A stretch of 64,000 nt of DNA from Prorocentrum cordatum (taxonomy: Eukaryota; Sar; Dinophyceae; Prorocentrales; Prorocentraceae). Below are positions 32,174-45,090 of this stretch, in pieces. The translations under genes and the position numbers were made by a program. Where the stretch lies: NCBI GenBank assembly GCA_963575745.1, contig CAUYUJ010021073.1, positions 1-64,000 on the forward strand, given 5' to 3'. The number at the start of each line of letters is the position of its first letter. Position 1 is the first letter of the stretch. The notes beneath the pieces are model-generated. The model ran no database searches. It was not told the origin of the DNA and worked only from the letters and a program-made list of their open reading frames with translations.

Positions 32174-32365
32174 CTGGGCACGGGGGGGCGCGGGCGGACG
32201 GGGCGCAGGAGGAGGAAGAGGAAGAGGGGGAGGTGGGGGGATATGACGAGGAGGAAGAGGAGGGGGGCAGAGGACAAGGAGGAAGGGGGCAGCGGACGAG
32301 GAACAAGAAGAGTGGGAGGTGGAGGAAAGGGGGGAAGGGGAGGGGGCGATAACGCGATAAGCGAT
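32174..32365 (-). repeat. TCC tract on the coding strand before the 32.1-kb exon
   Basis: GGA-rich on plus (32180-32350). On the minus strand it is a long TCC tract ending in gtgcccag|GCT, the acceptor of the 23-codon exon. Confidence 0.7.
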
Positions 32366-33625
32366 AACCAATCACCAAACATATAACATATAACATATAA
32401 CATATAACATATAACAGATAACATATACCACATAACACATAATAGGTAACATATAACATATAGCATATAGCATATAGCATGTAACATATAACATGTAATA
32501 TATAACATATAACTCATATAACATATAACATATAACATATAACATATAACCATATAACATCTAACATACAACATATAACCATACATCATATATCATTAAA
32601 CATAGAACGTCTAACATATAACATATACCATATAAATATATACCCATATAACGTATAACATATACCATATACCATATACATATAACATATATCATATATC
32701 CAATAACCAGTAATCAATAACCAATAACCAAGAACCACTCAATAACAAATGACCAATAACCCATAACCAACGACAACTAGTCACCAACAACAAATTACCA
32801 ATTACCAATTACGAATTACCCATAACCCATAAACGACAACAAATGACCAATAACGTATAACCGTATAACGTATAAACGCGCAACTTATAGCTTACAAATT
32901 ACAACTTAAAATACATTATAGTCAACCAGTAAACACTACCAATAACAAATCACAAATAACCAATAACCAAAAACCAATAAGCAATAAACAATAAACCATT
33001 ACCAATAACGCGAATATATATGCTATATGTTGTAAGGCTATACACTATCAGGCTTTAAGATGCAACATCTAATCTATCCAGTGTACCATATACGTCATAC
33101 GATATACGATATACGCTCTAAGATATAACTAACAACTTAAGCTATAAGCTATACGCTGCAAGCTATACGCTATAGACTATAGGCTATGTGGCTATAGGCT
33201 ATATGGCTATAGGGCTATAGGCTATAGGCTATATGCCATAAGCAACAAGCAACACGCAATAAGGAATACGCATCGATAAACGATAAATGATACATGCTAT
33301 ACTATATACGATATAAGATATAATACATATGATATACTATATTATATATAATATTATAATATATTGTATATGTTAGATGGTACATATTATAACTATACGT
33401 TATAAATTATAAACTATGTATTATGTATATAATATATAATACATAGTATATATATAATATATATATATATTATATATATTATAAAACGTATACTATATAG
33501 TATATACGATATAATATATAAGATATAAGGTATAAGATATAAGATATAGGCTATAATGCTATAGTGATATAAGATATAATATATAATATATAATGATATA
33601 ATATATAATATATAATAATAATGGC
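32366..33625. repeat. AT-rich cryptic satellite
   Basis: CATATAACATATAAC units at 32380-32700, CCAATAACCAATAAC units at 32700-33010, TATAGGCTATAGGC units at 33160-33235, then TATAATATATAAT. Probably an intron or intergenic spacer. No gene seen. Confidence 0.85.
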
Positions 33626-33632
33626 CCGTGGC

Positions 33633-33800
33633 CCTTAGGCTCATGCGTGCGAGCAGGGGGTCAAAGCCCTGGACGATACTTGCCGCGGTGTCCGCACCAA
33701 CAACATCGACTCGATCATTTACCGGCAACTGGCTTCCAAGGACGAGGGCCCCTGTGCGCGCCCAATGCGTTCCGAGCGCCGTCGGGATCAACCCATGCAC
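33633..33800 (-). CDS. Candidate exon, unknown protein
   Basis: Minus-strand frame reading ..LIPTALGTHWARTGALVLG.. and ..DTAASIVQGFDPLLARMSLR. Composition is protein-like and unlike the satellite below it. A GC donor (CTAAGG|GCCACG) at 33633 would join in phase to the exon at 32173, so this may be an upstream exon of the 28-32 kb gene. An internal GTAAAT..gtccag pair could also remove 54 nt. No homology recognised. Confidence 0.35.
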
Positions 33801-34296
33801 CCCATGTCACGCGCCCCACGTGCCCCCGCGTGCCCTATGGCCGATGGCCCATGAGAAAAGCAATAGGCAATCGGCAATTGGCAATAGGCAATTGGCAATG
33901 CATCACTGCCCCTATGAGCCCATGTGCCCTCGCTCAGGCAGGCCCTGCAGGTGCTCGGAACTGCGTTGAAGCCTTGGGCGTTTCTGAGGAATTGGCCCAA
34001 TTGATTGAGCCGTGGCCTGGTACGGCCAATGCACGCACTACTGGTGGGGCACTCTGGATTACTGCACTCACCCATGGATCTACTGAGGCCCCCCCCCCAC
34101 GGGAGGAAAGAGGACGCAGGAGGAGGACGGGGGGGGAGCATGAAGGATGAGGAGGAGGAGGAGGACGACGAAAGATGAGGAGGAGGGATTGGGATACGCA
34201 TGCAGGTGAGCATGGAACGCGCATGATGGGTGAGATGATGGATGGACGAGGTGTCTTGCCCGAGCCTCGAGCACCCATGCCCGATTCGAAGAATCA
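33801..34296. other. Spacer with CAATTGGCAATAGG units and a GGA tract
   Basis: 'caataggcaattgg' repeats at 33858-33900; GGA-rich at 34108-34190. A possible small exon on minus at 33960-34020 (..RLNQLGQFLRNAQGFNA, then GCA|GTTCCG) is too short to call. Confidence 0.4.
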
Positions 34297-35927
34297 TTAC
34301 TTGCACACATAAATGAAACTGTAGCACCACCAACTCCTCTTCGACAGACCGCGGGCGTCATCCGCCTTATTGCACACGTTATCAGAGAACAGGCGTGCTT
34401 CCCTGATTGCTATCGGCTCCAAGCGAGCCGCCTCGGCGTCCGGCCAAGCTCCTAGGACGACCAGTTTGGTCCACTTCAGGTGGTGCCCAGGCATGAACTT
34501 TTGGCGGCCTCCAGCCTCATCGTCTGAAGGGTAGTACCAGCCACCCTCCCACCTCCAGCGCGGGTCGCTGGTGGACCCGATGTAGACATCCTGATCATCC
34601 TTGATCCGTCTCATGAGGGATCGGAGCCGCTCCAGAAAACACTCCTCTGGCAGGTCCAGCAACTCCACGAAGGGCACGCTGATCTCGCCATGGGCTCGCG
34701 TCGCCTCTGCGGCCAGCTGCATGGCGTCTGACTGGCCCGCGCTGGCCAGCGCGGCCTTGCGCTCCTCTGGCGGGGGCCGCGGTGCCCAGCGAATCCCTTC
34801 CGACCAGTGGCCCGCCTGGCCGATGTCCCTGCAGCGCGGCCGCTCGTCGGCTCCAGCGTCGTCAGCGCCCGCGTCGATCGCAGCGTCCGCCGACAGGCCC
34901 GCCTGAACCGCGCCGACGTCCCTGGCGTCGACCGCTCGTCGGCCCCCAGCGTCGTCAGCGTCCGCGTCGATGGCAACGTCCGCCGACTGGCCCGCCTGGG
35001 CCGCGCCGTCATCCCTAGCGTCGTCAGCGCCCACGTCGATGGCAGCGTCCACCGACTGGCCCGCCTCGGTCACGCCGTCGACCCCGTCGTCGACCTCGCC
35101 GAACAGCTCGTCCTCCATGGCGGCAACCAGCTCAGCAGCATCAGGCAGCCACCTTGGCCCAGCGTCAGTGAGGACATCCCACTTGCCATCGCTGAGGCGG
35201 CGCCCATAGCCCCAGCCGCTCGGGTAGCGAGGGTCCGGGACAACTTGTCGAGGGGCGCGACAGTGTGTCGTCATGAAGGGCGCGCCTCTCTTCAGGCCGA
35301 AAGCGTCAGAGATGTCCGACGCTCCCGAATCGCTAGACGTGTCCGAACCACCAGAGATGTCCGACGCTCGGCGGTTGCGTTCAGCGGGGCCGCTGCTGGG
35401 CGCAGAAGCTCCGCCCCCTGCAGCAGAACCCCCTGGGTCTGCAGCCGCGGGAGCTACGCCTCCAGCAGCGGGCCGCGACGAGGCTGAAACCCAAGCCTCA
35501 CGCGGCCGCTCGCGGCTGCGGCTCCGCTCGCAGCGCAGCGCAACGCCGCTGGCTGGGGGCCCTGCCACCGATCACGCCGCAAACAGGGAGTCGTGGTTAT
35601 CGTACTCGGCACAAGCTCCTGAGCTGCCACGATCGTCATGGCTGTCACCGCCGTAGTCTGCTGAGCTGCAATGATCGTCGCCGTCGCAGGCTGTCGGGCA
35701 GCCGTGCTCGCCGTCGCTGATCAGGATCGCGCTGCAGGCTGCAAGCTCTGGCAGGGGCGCCACTAGCGACAGGCCAGCACCGCTGCCCCGAGATGTGAAC
35801 GGCGTCGCTCCGCCAGCGGCAGCCTCGCGGCGTCGCTCCGCCAGCGGCAACCTCCGCCGGCGTCGGCTACGCTCGCTACTATCACTCCGCCCACGGCCCA
35901 GCATCCCAGCCGCGAGCCACCTCAGGG
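34297..35927 (-). CDS. Protein with a C-terminal GIY-YIG-like nuclease domain
   Basis: Main frame 35568-34297 (423 codons, TAA at 34297). The C-terminal 110 residues read DVYIGSTSDPRWRW (YIG at ~329-331), GHHLKWTKLVVLGAW (~361-375), ARLEPIAIREAR with Glu ~384, and SDNVCNKADDARGL with Asn ~397/400. YIG, downstream Arg and His, a hydrophobic strand, then Glu and a late Asn match the order of a GIY-YIG endonuclease core; the first GIY strand is not evident. Residues 1-90 are Arg/Ser then Ala/Gly/Ser-rich (disordered). Residues ~166-240 hold three diverged copies of AGQSADVAIDADADDA. Upstream, in the same frame, a further exon-like stretch (35927-35575) reads WLAAGMLGRGRSDSS.. after a gtccctgag acceptor. 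It is separated from the main frame by a single TGA at 35574-35572, so either an intron, a sequence error or a broken gene lies there. Activity is inferred from pattern only. Confidence 0.55.
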
Positions 35928-36950
35928 ACCAGACAATATACACCACCACCATATCACCATATCCCATATCCATCCCCCCTATCCCCTCCCCCCAAGGAGA
36001 GAGGAAACGTAGAGGAGGGCGTAGAGGAGGGAGAAGGAGGGGAGGGTGGGGGAAATGGTGGTGGTCTATATCCTTTGGCCCCGGAGCGACCGCCGCCGCG
36101 GTCTCCCAGGGGCGCCGGGCGCGGTCGAAGGCTGCTGCTCAGGCCTTGTCCCAGGCGGAACATTCAGGCCCCCTAAACCAAGACAATGCAAACCAGGATT
36201 GTGCACTTGGCACTTGGCGCAATCCAGCCTGAAACGATTGGGATTGGGGCATGGGGAATGGATGATGTTTCGAACCTGGGCTGCACGTTTCTCGGGCGCG
36301 CTAATGACCTGGTCCGTCATTGTCCCCGTTTGGAGGCCCTGAGAAAGCAGGACTCCTGACTGCGCGGGCGGCAACAAGCCTCGACGCCTGATTGCGCGGG
36401 CGGCAGCAGGCCTGATCCGGCGCGCCCATCCGATCGTTCAAAGTGGCCTGGCAGCCCTTGCCAAAGTGGCATGAGCCAAAATTATTACAGCATGCCGATG
36501 GGGTCGAGATACGACTATGATACGATAGGGGGCCCTCTCGGGGCTCCTCTGAGGCCCACCCGAGGCCCTCGGGCCCCCCCCATGCATACAACGAAGGCCC
36601 ACGGGAATGGGGCCACGAGAATCATCCAGAACCATGGGTCCACGGGAATAGGGCCGCCCCCGAAAGACGTCATCTGGGCGTCACTTCTTGGAGCATTGGG
36701 CCCCCAGCCGACAGTCGGACATTGTGACATTGTGTTCTTCCATCTCCCATCTCCCGATAATCGCCCTTATCTTCTTCCTCTTCCTCCTGCGTGCCTGGGC
36801 TTGCCCAGGCCGTGCAACCGCGTTAATGTGCCCCCCTCCTCCTGCTCCTCCTCCCCCCCCCCACCTCCTCCCACATCGTGCTAGGCTCTTCGCTATTGCT
36901 ATTGGTCATTGGTGATCGGTTATTGGTTATTGGTTATGGGTTCTGGGTTG
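35928..36950. other. Spacer, possible small exon, CT-rich end
   Basis: GGA tract at 36000-36050 (TCC on minus, just before the 35927 acceptor). A minus frame at 36377-36066 includes RLDCAKCQVHNPGLHCLGLG, which looks somewhat protein-like but has no splice support. 36770-36885 is CCTCCTCC-rich. Confidence 0.35.
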
Positions 36951-38440
36951 TTAATGGTTACTGCTTGTTGTGCTTGTTTAGTAGTTGGACTATTTGATAT
37001 TGTTTGTTGGATATTTGATGGTATGGCATATATCATATAGCGTATAGCGTATAGCATGTAGCATATAACATATAGCATAGGCTATAGCCTATAGCCTATA
37101 GCTATAGCGCTATAAGCTATAAGCTATAGGCTATATGCTATAGCGCTATAGCTACAGCGCTATACCGCTATAGCGCTATAGCCCATAGCGATATGCGATA
37201 TGCGATATAGGCTATAGCGCTATATCGCTATAGGCTATAGGCTATAGGCTATAGCGTTATAGCTGCTATAGCGCTATAGGCATATGGTTGGTATAGATAT
37301 AGCGCTATAGCGTTACAGCCTAAAGCCTATAGCCTATACCCTATATCCATATGCCATGTACCATATAACATGTATAATGTATCATATAGTCTATGTCATA
37401 TATCATATTTCATATATGATAACTGATATATGAAATTTGCATACATCATATGCATAACTGTTTTGTGCATTATATAATATATATTATATATACCATAGAC
37501 CATGTATCATATACCATATATCAGATATCCGTATATCGTATATCATATATCATATTTCATAAATCATATAACATGTAGCATCTAGCAGATATCAAATATC
37601 ATATAGCAGGTACCATATAGCATATAGCATATAGCCATATAGCATACAGCGTATAGCGTATAGCATATAACATATAGCATATAGCATATAGCCATATCGC
37701 ATTTGCCACATATCATATAGCATATAGCGACCACATATATACAATATACACATCTTTAAACATAAAACATATGATGTACACTATGAAATAACAGGTTATG
37801 CATAGCAAGTAGGTGGATTGTAGATGTTATTTGTTATGTTTATATATCCATTTCAAATATATCGGTATATCGATATATGATATATGATATATGATATATC
37901 GATATATGATAGATTCATCTATTGATATATCGATATATCATATATCCATATATCATATATCATATATCATATATCGATATACCGATATACCATATATCAT
38001 AAAGTCTATAGCATATATTATACCGCATATAACATACAGCATATCATATATCATATATCATATATCATCCTATAGCACATACCATGTATCATATTCCATA
38101 GAACATATAACATCTATAATATATCAATATATCATATAGCAGATATCCACATCGCACATAGTGATATAACGTATACCATATATCATATATCATATATCAT
38201 ATAACGTAATACCATATATACCAGCTTTCATATAGCATACATCATATACCATAGATCATACCATGTCGTATACCATATAACATATAGTATATAGTCATAT
38301 AGTCTATCGCATATGTCATATAGCATATATCATATATCATATACCATATATCATATAGCGCATATAGCATATGGCATATAGCATATAGCGATACATCATA
38401 CAGCATATGGCATATATCATATGTCGTTTGCCTTATTTCA
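36951..38440. repeat. AT-rich cryptic satellite rich in CTATAGCGCTATAG palindromes
   Basis: 37080-37330 is dominated by CTATAGC/GCTATAG units that form perfect palindromes such as CTATAGCGCTATAG. 37380-38430 is CATATAGCATATAGC and CATATATCATATATC. No gene. Confidence 0.85.
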
Positions 38441-39162
38441 GAGCTTATTGGTCACTGCTGACTGCGTGCTGCGCGCGCCATTCATGGTGCATGGTTGATG
38501 GCTTGCTGGCGGCCAGGGGGGGCGCCAAGATCCCCGAGAGGACCCTCTGGCGGGATCTGAGAATAAGGCGATGAGCGATGAACAATAAACAATTAGCAAC
38601 CAAAACATAATACGCAATCAACAATAAAAGGCCCATGAACCCGAGAGTTGTGCAGGAGGGCCGCCACGAGCTCATCGGAATCCGACTCGGGGGGGGGGGG
38701 CGACTCCGCTAGCGGCAGCCCCGACGGCGTCCAGGAGCCATATTGCCGGGGACTCGGGCCACAAGCTGCCCCGAGAGACCGCTCTCCCCCCCTCCGCGCC
38801 CTTCTCCTCCTCCCACACCTCCTCCTCCCCCGCTGACCAAAAGGCAAACGCTCGAGATCCGCATGCCGACCCAAGCAACTGTCGAGCCAGAGCGCGGGGC
38901 CTTTCCCCATCGCCCCCGTGCCCCCCCCCCTATTGGCGACACCGGACTGCCAGGCCGCGCGAGCCCGAGGATCGCGAACTCCCTGGCCCTTGCATGGGAG
39001 AGGCCGCAGCGAGCCGACAGGCGGCAGCCAGCTCGCGGCTGGGCGCTGGAGCTGACCCGCAATTAATTGAGCCTACAATGGCCAATGGTAGTTGGTAATT
39101 GCCAATAAGGCTGAAACAGAATGAAATGAACCCGACCGGGGTGCTCAGGGGGAGGGTAAAAT
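38441..39162. other. GC-rich spacer with a possible minus-strand exon
   Basis: On minus, about 38720-38645 reads ..ESDSDELVAALLHNSR before a GTTCATG donor-like site. The signal is too short and unanchored to call. Confidence 0.3.
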
Positions 39163-39169
39163 AGCTGAA

Positions 39170-39480
39170 TCACTGAACTGGTGAATGCCTGAACGGGTGA
39201 ATGGCGAAAACCTGAATGACTGAAACGCTGAATGATCAAACCCTGAATCGTGAATGGGGAATTTTCAACTTAAGCTGAATCTGAATACGAGCCGGGGGAC
39301 CCCTCGCACGAACCGGGAGGCCTCGATACGAGCCGGTTCGCCCTCGTACGAGCCGGGGGTTCTCATTCAGGATGTTGTTTCGGGTGCCGTTTCAGATTCA
39401 TGCTGTTTCAGCTGTTGTTTCGAAATGCTGTTTCAGTTTCATTCCTTCGACGGATCGCCATTCACGAATGACCATTCCGA
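39170..39480. repeat. CTGAATG / TACGAGCCGGGGG short repeats
   Basis: 'ctgaatgactgaaacg' type heptad-octad units to about 39255, then three 'tacgagccgg' units at 39285-39357 and 'tgctgtttcag' units to 39440. Copy B has the same at 48746-49056. Confidence 0.6.
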
Positions 39481-40637
39481 GTTCGTAGATAATGATCCTT
39501 CGGCGCTCTGACATGGCATCCTGCGCGCCTCATGCCGATAGAGAACGGGCGGCTGCAACCACGCTGTTGAGTCTATCCGTAGCCCGCATCGCCCATCCTG
39601 CCTTCCTACATGCACATCCGATACACGCTTTCACCCCCCTCCTCCACCCTCCACATCCTGCCCCTCTTCCAGCCCCTCCGCCTGCCCCCTCCCCCTCTCT
39701 CCTCCTGCCCCCCCCCCTCCCCCTCGCATCCCCGCCCACCCCCTCGTCATCCACCCCCTCCTCCTCGACCCCCTCGCCATCTCTCCCACCATCCACATCC
39801 TACTCCCCCCCCCAAACAGCCCCCTGCAATCCCCCCAGCGCCCTCGCTCTCCATCAGCGCGTGATGCCGCGGCAGGACAAAGCCGCTCGACAAGAGATGG
39901 CGATGCTATGTGCTATATGTTCGAGGCCACCGCGCCTGCCAACTCTTGCTGCCTGGGGCTCGGGCGAGTGATTCTATCCGCGCGAGCGGGCGCGAGAGCT
40001 GTCTGGCCGCGCGAGCAGGCGTGGGAGCTCTGGCCACCCGAGCCGCCAGCAGGGGATACGTCGGGAAGCGGCTGCTGAGAAGGAACAGGAGACGATGGGC
40101 AAGGGGGCGAGGAGAGATGGGGCGGTGAATCGGATGAGGGGCGGGATAGCGAGGGAAAGAAGACGAGGTCACTGCGGAGAGGGCAGGGTGAACGAAGATG
40201 CGGAGAGATGACGACGAAGAGGAGCGGCTGTCAAGACATCGGTGATAACGATGCCATGAGAGCTCGAGGGTCTTGGCTGCGGGGAAGGGGTGGCGAGGCG
40301 GAGAGGGGCAAGGGGGATCGCAACTCAACGAAAAGCGCGAATGATCAGAATGAGAGATCCGTTCGGAGAGGGGCGAAGCGGCCGTGAGCAACCAAAATTT
40401 GGTCACCCGAGTGAGGGCCCCCGAACTAGGTCACTGCTCATCTGTCAATACGGGCAGGGCCAACTTCAGCTGCTCTTTGAAGGTGGGGTCGAAATATTTC
40501 ATGTGCCGATTCGCGACGGATGAGGGGGAACGGATCGGAGCAGGACGAGGAAGGCGGAAGAAAGGTATGAAGGGCAACATAATGGGTAACTCTTGCTTGA
40601 GTTGCCTGGTCCCCAAGGCCATCGAGGATCGATGCGT

Positions 40638-40671
40638 TTAAAAAAAATAAAAAAAAATAAAAAAAAAAAAA

Positions 40672-40710
<39 letters not shown>

Positions 40711-40735
40711 AAAAAAACATAAAAAAAATAAAAAA

Positions 40736-40769
<34 letters not shown>

Positions 40770-40797
40770 AAAAAAAAACAAAAAAAAAAAAAAAAAT
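40638..40797. repeat. A-rich tract present only in copy A
   Basis: About 160 nt of A with sparse T, C and G between 'gatgcgttta' and 'ttagctctcttcc'. Copy B has 'aatgcgtttagctctcttcc' without it. The preceding ~100 bp (40540-40637) also differ by several small indels between the copies, whereas flanking DNA is near-identical. Confidence 0.85.
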
Positions 40798-41189
40798 TAG
40801 CTCTCTTCCACAAACGGCGCCACCTGTACTCCGCCTTTGAGGGCACCTCCGAGAACCCATGATCATCGAAAGATGCGCCATCCTCGTTGAGCCCCATGGG
40901 CGCGGGATGTCTGGTGCCGAGAGATTCGGAAAAGGGCAACTCGAGCCCCATGCAGACGGAAGACGCCGGGGGCGCAGATGGGGCGGGAGACAGGGAGAGG
41001 CGACAGGGGGGCAGGGGAACAGGAGGGACAGGAGGGGCAGGGAGAGGAAAAGCCGCCAACGTCCTACCTGGTTCTCCTTCCTTCCAGCCGGCGCCAGCAT
41101 GGGCGTCGTCTGCATCCATCGTCCGTAATCGGCGTCGGTCTTTGAACGTCGATCGTCGTCGTCATCGTCGTCGGTTTAGCCGTCGTCCA

Positions 41190-41820
41190 TGCGACTCTCC
41201 TCATCACGGGGCATCCTCTTCCATCCTCCCTCTCCGCCTCCTCTTTCTCCTCCTCCGCCTCGCCTATCTCTGACTGCCCCCGGGGCAGCCTTTGCCCTCC
41301 TGCCGCCTGCGCAGCTCAATAGGTGGACTGCCTCGCGACATCCAAGCGCGAGCTCAGGCGCCCGACCGCGCTGCCGCTCTTGGCCTGGCGCGCGCGCATG
41401 GCGGGGCATGGGCTCGGGGGCGGCCAGGGCGGCCGCGCGGGGGCGCGAGGAGAGTGGGCGTCGACGTCGTCGGCGGCGATGTCTGAATCGCCGTCGGAGG
41501 TGTCGTCGGCGTCGCCGTCGCGGAAAGAGCAGCAGGATCAAGAGTCGGCAAGGGGGGGTGGGGGCGGGGATGGGCGGGGGCAGATGGCAGGACAGAGCAC
41601 GGGGGCGGGAACGCAAGGGGCAAGGTGGAGGGCAAGGTGGGGGGCTGGGGAGGGAGGTAGGGGGCGAGAGGGCAGGCGGGGGCAGGGGGGGCGAGGAGGG
41701 ACGGGGATGAGGACACAGGGAATCGAAAAAGAGCAGGAAGGGATGAGATCAGGAGAGATGAGAGAGGAGAAAGGAGAGATAAGGAGTAGGAGGAGAGAGG
41801 GCTGCAAATCGAGATAAGTC
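41190..41820. repeat. GC-rich, purine-skewed low-complexity DNA (copy A)
   Basis: Three plus frames and two minus frames stay open here (Arg/Gly/Ser/Pro-rich). 41540-41700 is GGGGC/GGCAGG-rich. I could not choose a coding frame. Confidence 0.4.
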
Positions 41821-42044
41821 AAGGCCCCAAATCTCCCTTGCCACTCCGGCATCGTGAACCACGCGCAGAATCATCCAGGATCGTGGTTGCATACACGTCA
41901 GGTACCCTACGCCTGCTGGCTAATCGCAACTGCCTATTGTATGTTGCCTATTGCCTATTGCCTAGCCAATTGACCCATTGAGCCATTGAGACGTGTTGAC
42001 TGCCGAGTGCGAGTGCCGACTGTCGACTGTATACTTGCCCAGTA

Positions 42045-42160
42045 CCCCATGTACCCTATACCCTATACCTTATACCCTACACCCAATACCCTATACCCTA
42101 TACCACCCTATACCCTATACCCCATACCCTACACCCTATACCCCTACACCCTTTCCCTTT
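42045..42160. repeat. TACCCTA heptad repeat, telomere-like
   Basis: Units CCCTATA / TACCCTA recur about 15 times, one base off the plant/dinoflagellate-type CCCTAAA telomere heptamer. Also at 51456-51571 (copy B). Confidence 0.7.
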
Positions 42161-43385
42161 TGTTTACCATATGTCATATACCATATACCATATTACAAAT
42201 TACATACTACATATTACATATTACATATTACATATTACCATATACCATATACATTATACCTTATACAGTTTACATTACACACTATACGTTTATACCCTGA
42301 CACGTTATACTATACCCATTACACACTATACCATTACACCGTGATACGTTACCATTTATATTTTATAAGTTACAATCGTATAAACTATAACATATACCTT
42401 ATCTGATATATGCATAGATCATACATGCGGATATGATATATGATATATGATATATGATATATGCATATATCATATATATATACATATATCATATATACAT
42501 ATATGATACATGCATATATCATATATCATACACCATATATCATATGTCCATATTTGAAATATGCATATATGCATATATCATATATCATATATGTAATATG
42601 ATACATGATATATGCATATACCATATATCATATATCATATATCGTATATCAAATATCATATATGATAAATGATATACGATATACGCATATTCGCATATTC
42701 ATATATCATATATGGTATATGCAAATATCCAATATCTTATGTATACAGAAATCATTTATCATAGATCACGCATGCATATATCATCTACCATCGATCGTAC
42801 ATAATGCACGCATATAACATATGTCCCAAATCATATCCTATATCATACATCGTATACCCTATACCCTCACCCCTTACATATGATACGTTATGCCGTATAC
42901 CGGATACCCGCACACCGTATACCCAATACGTCATACACCCATGAAGTTCTGCACGCTCATTATTCATTTGAGATTGTTTATCCTATATGGCATCGTGTAA
43001 TACCATATAATCAATATGTAATAATTTATAATTGTATCATATATCACATATTAAATGTTACATATTATGTGCGATATGTTATATGGCATATGTGTTACGT
43101 GTTATGTGATCTATGTTATGTAACTACTGAATATAAAATACAAAGTACAATCTATAAACGTATAACTTATGTCATATATTTTATAAGTACAGTTAAAAAT
43201 ATTCAAATTTGTATTTCCTATTTATAATGTAGAATGCATAAAATTTTATTCTATAATATCAGGGTATATTACATGACTATACACAATACGGTGCACACTA
43301 TACATTATACAACTATACAACTATACACTTCACCCTATAACACTATACAACCTTATACTATATCAACACAGAACTCCCCAACGCG
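42161..43385. repeat. AT-rich cryptic satellite (copy A)
   Basis: ATTACATATTACATA, CATATATCATATATG and GATATACGATATACG units. Copy B carries an additional 53-bp segment at about 51956-52008. Confidence 0.8.
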
Positions 43386-44690
43386 CGCGCGGGTGACACG
43401 CGTCACCGCTCGGCCTCCTTAGCGAGCCACGGAAAATTGTCAATCAGCTTGTGGAATTAAGCGTCGGCTTTTCCATTGTGGACAATCCCAAACCCCCCAA
43501 CGTATAATATAGAATATATCATATAGAATGTCCTATGCATACCCTATGACCCATATACCATATACCTTACACCTTATGCCCTATACCCTATACCCTTTAC
43601 CATGCACCGTTCGCCCTCTACCCGGACCCCCTACCGCATATCACCCGTGTCACCCATGTGCCGTATCCATATGTCCATGTGTCCATGTGCCATATGCCCA
43701 TATGCCCATATCCCATATCCCATATCCCAATATCCCCATAGCCCATAGCTCATATCCCTTATCCCAATATCCCAAAGGAAAACACAAGGGCATCGGGCAG
43801 TGGACGTTTGGCCATAGAAGGAAGTCATGGAATAACAAATAATGAATGAGGAATAGCAACTAATGAATGCATATTGGATGTTGGATATTGAATATTGAAT
43901 ACTGGATATTGAATATTGAGTTTTGTATATTGTATATCATATATTGCATATTGCATAGTGTAATATTGTATATTGTACATGGTAGGTTGTATACGTTATG
44001 CTGGATATGGTAGATTGTACACTGTATATAGGCGATCGGGGTCTGGGATAGTATCCATACAGAATGCACACTGCATTTATCAGAGCTTAACACTACTTTG
44101 AAACCCACCCACCCACGCCCCACACCGCCCACCTGCGGCCAGGGGAAGGACGAGGTGGAATGTCGAAGAAAGCGGGGGACCGGGCGACATCCCATTGGAA
44201 TGGGGACCGCCCTCGCGAGATGTTCTACGCGGGCTCAGAGGGGCCCCCGACGGGGCGAGAGGGCCCGAAAAAAAAAATGTTCCCCCACCCCCCCCCCTTC
44301 TCCCCCGCCGCCATCCACGGCGCGCGAAAAACGGTGCATGAACGCCCCGCGCGGGATGGCCCCAGGGAGCAAGACCGAGAAAAACAAATAAACCCTACGC
44401 AGAGGCCAAGGCGGAGGAACCGAACGACCCCAGGGGGAGGGGGCGGCGATCCACCGAGCACCCCCGTCGGAAACGATCCTAACAAGGTTAATCAGTGATG
44501 AATCGCCCAAATCATCAGATATCAAATCGTCAGTCCAAAATAAGAATTGCACAGTTTTCCATGTAGCTTTAAGCTTTGCGCTTGAAGACCCACTGCCTTT
44601 TACGTAAAACCCACTAACTCACTAACTCAATCTACGGCGCTCGAACATTCATTCTTGTACCACTAATCCCAAACCGTGAAACATGATTCA
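43386..44690. other. Spacer: CATATCCCATATCCC repeats, then GC-rich DNA (copy A)
   Basis: 43655-43775 has CCATATCCC units; 43875-43990 has TATTGAATATTGG units. 44090-44500 is GC-rich with Pro/Gly-rich frames. No gene supported. Confidence 0.5.
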
Positions 44691-45090
44691 ATAATATATA
44701 ATAGTTAGTGTATATCAGCTAATATATAATAGATAATATATAATATACCAATATACCTATGTACTATGTACTATATACCATATACCAATATACCATATAC
44801 CAATATCTAAACTTACAATATTACATATTCCCATATCCAATATTCAATATTCAATATATAGTATATCGTAAAACATATATCATAGATCATACACCATATA
44901 TCATATATATCATATATATGATATATAATATATAATATATAATATATTAATATATATATATATTATATAAATATATTAATACATATAATATATAATATAT
45001 AATATACCATCTATCATATACCAACAGCTTAATATTCAACACTCAATACTCGATATTCGATATCCAAGCTATAATGTATACTACATCATA
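44691..45090. repeat. TATA-rich satellite (copy A)
   Basis: ATATAATATATAATAT and CAATATACCATATACC units up to the GC-rich coding-like region. Confidence 0.8.

Noticed and set aside
42045-42160. True telomere
   Set aside because: Units are CCCTATA rather than a clean CCCTAAA run, they are internal, and they grade into other TATA-type repeats.
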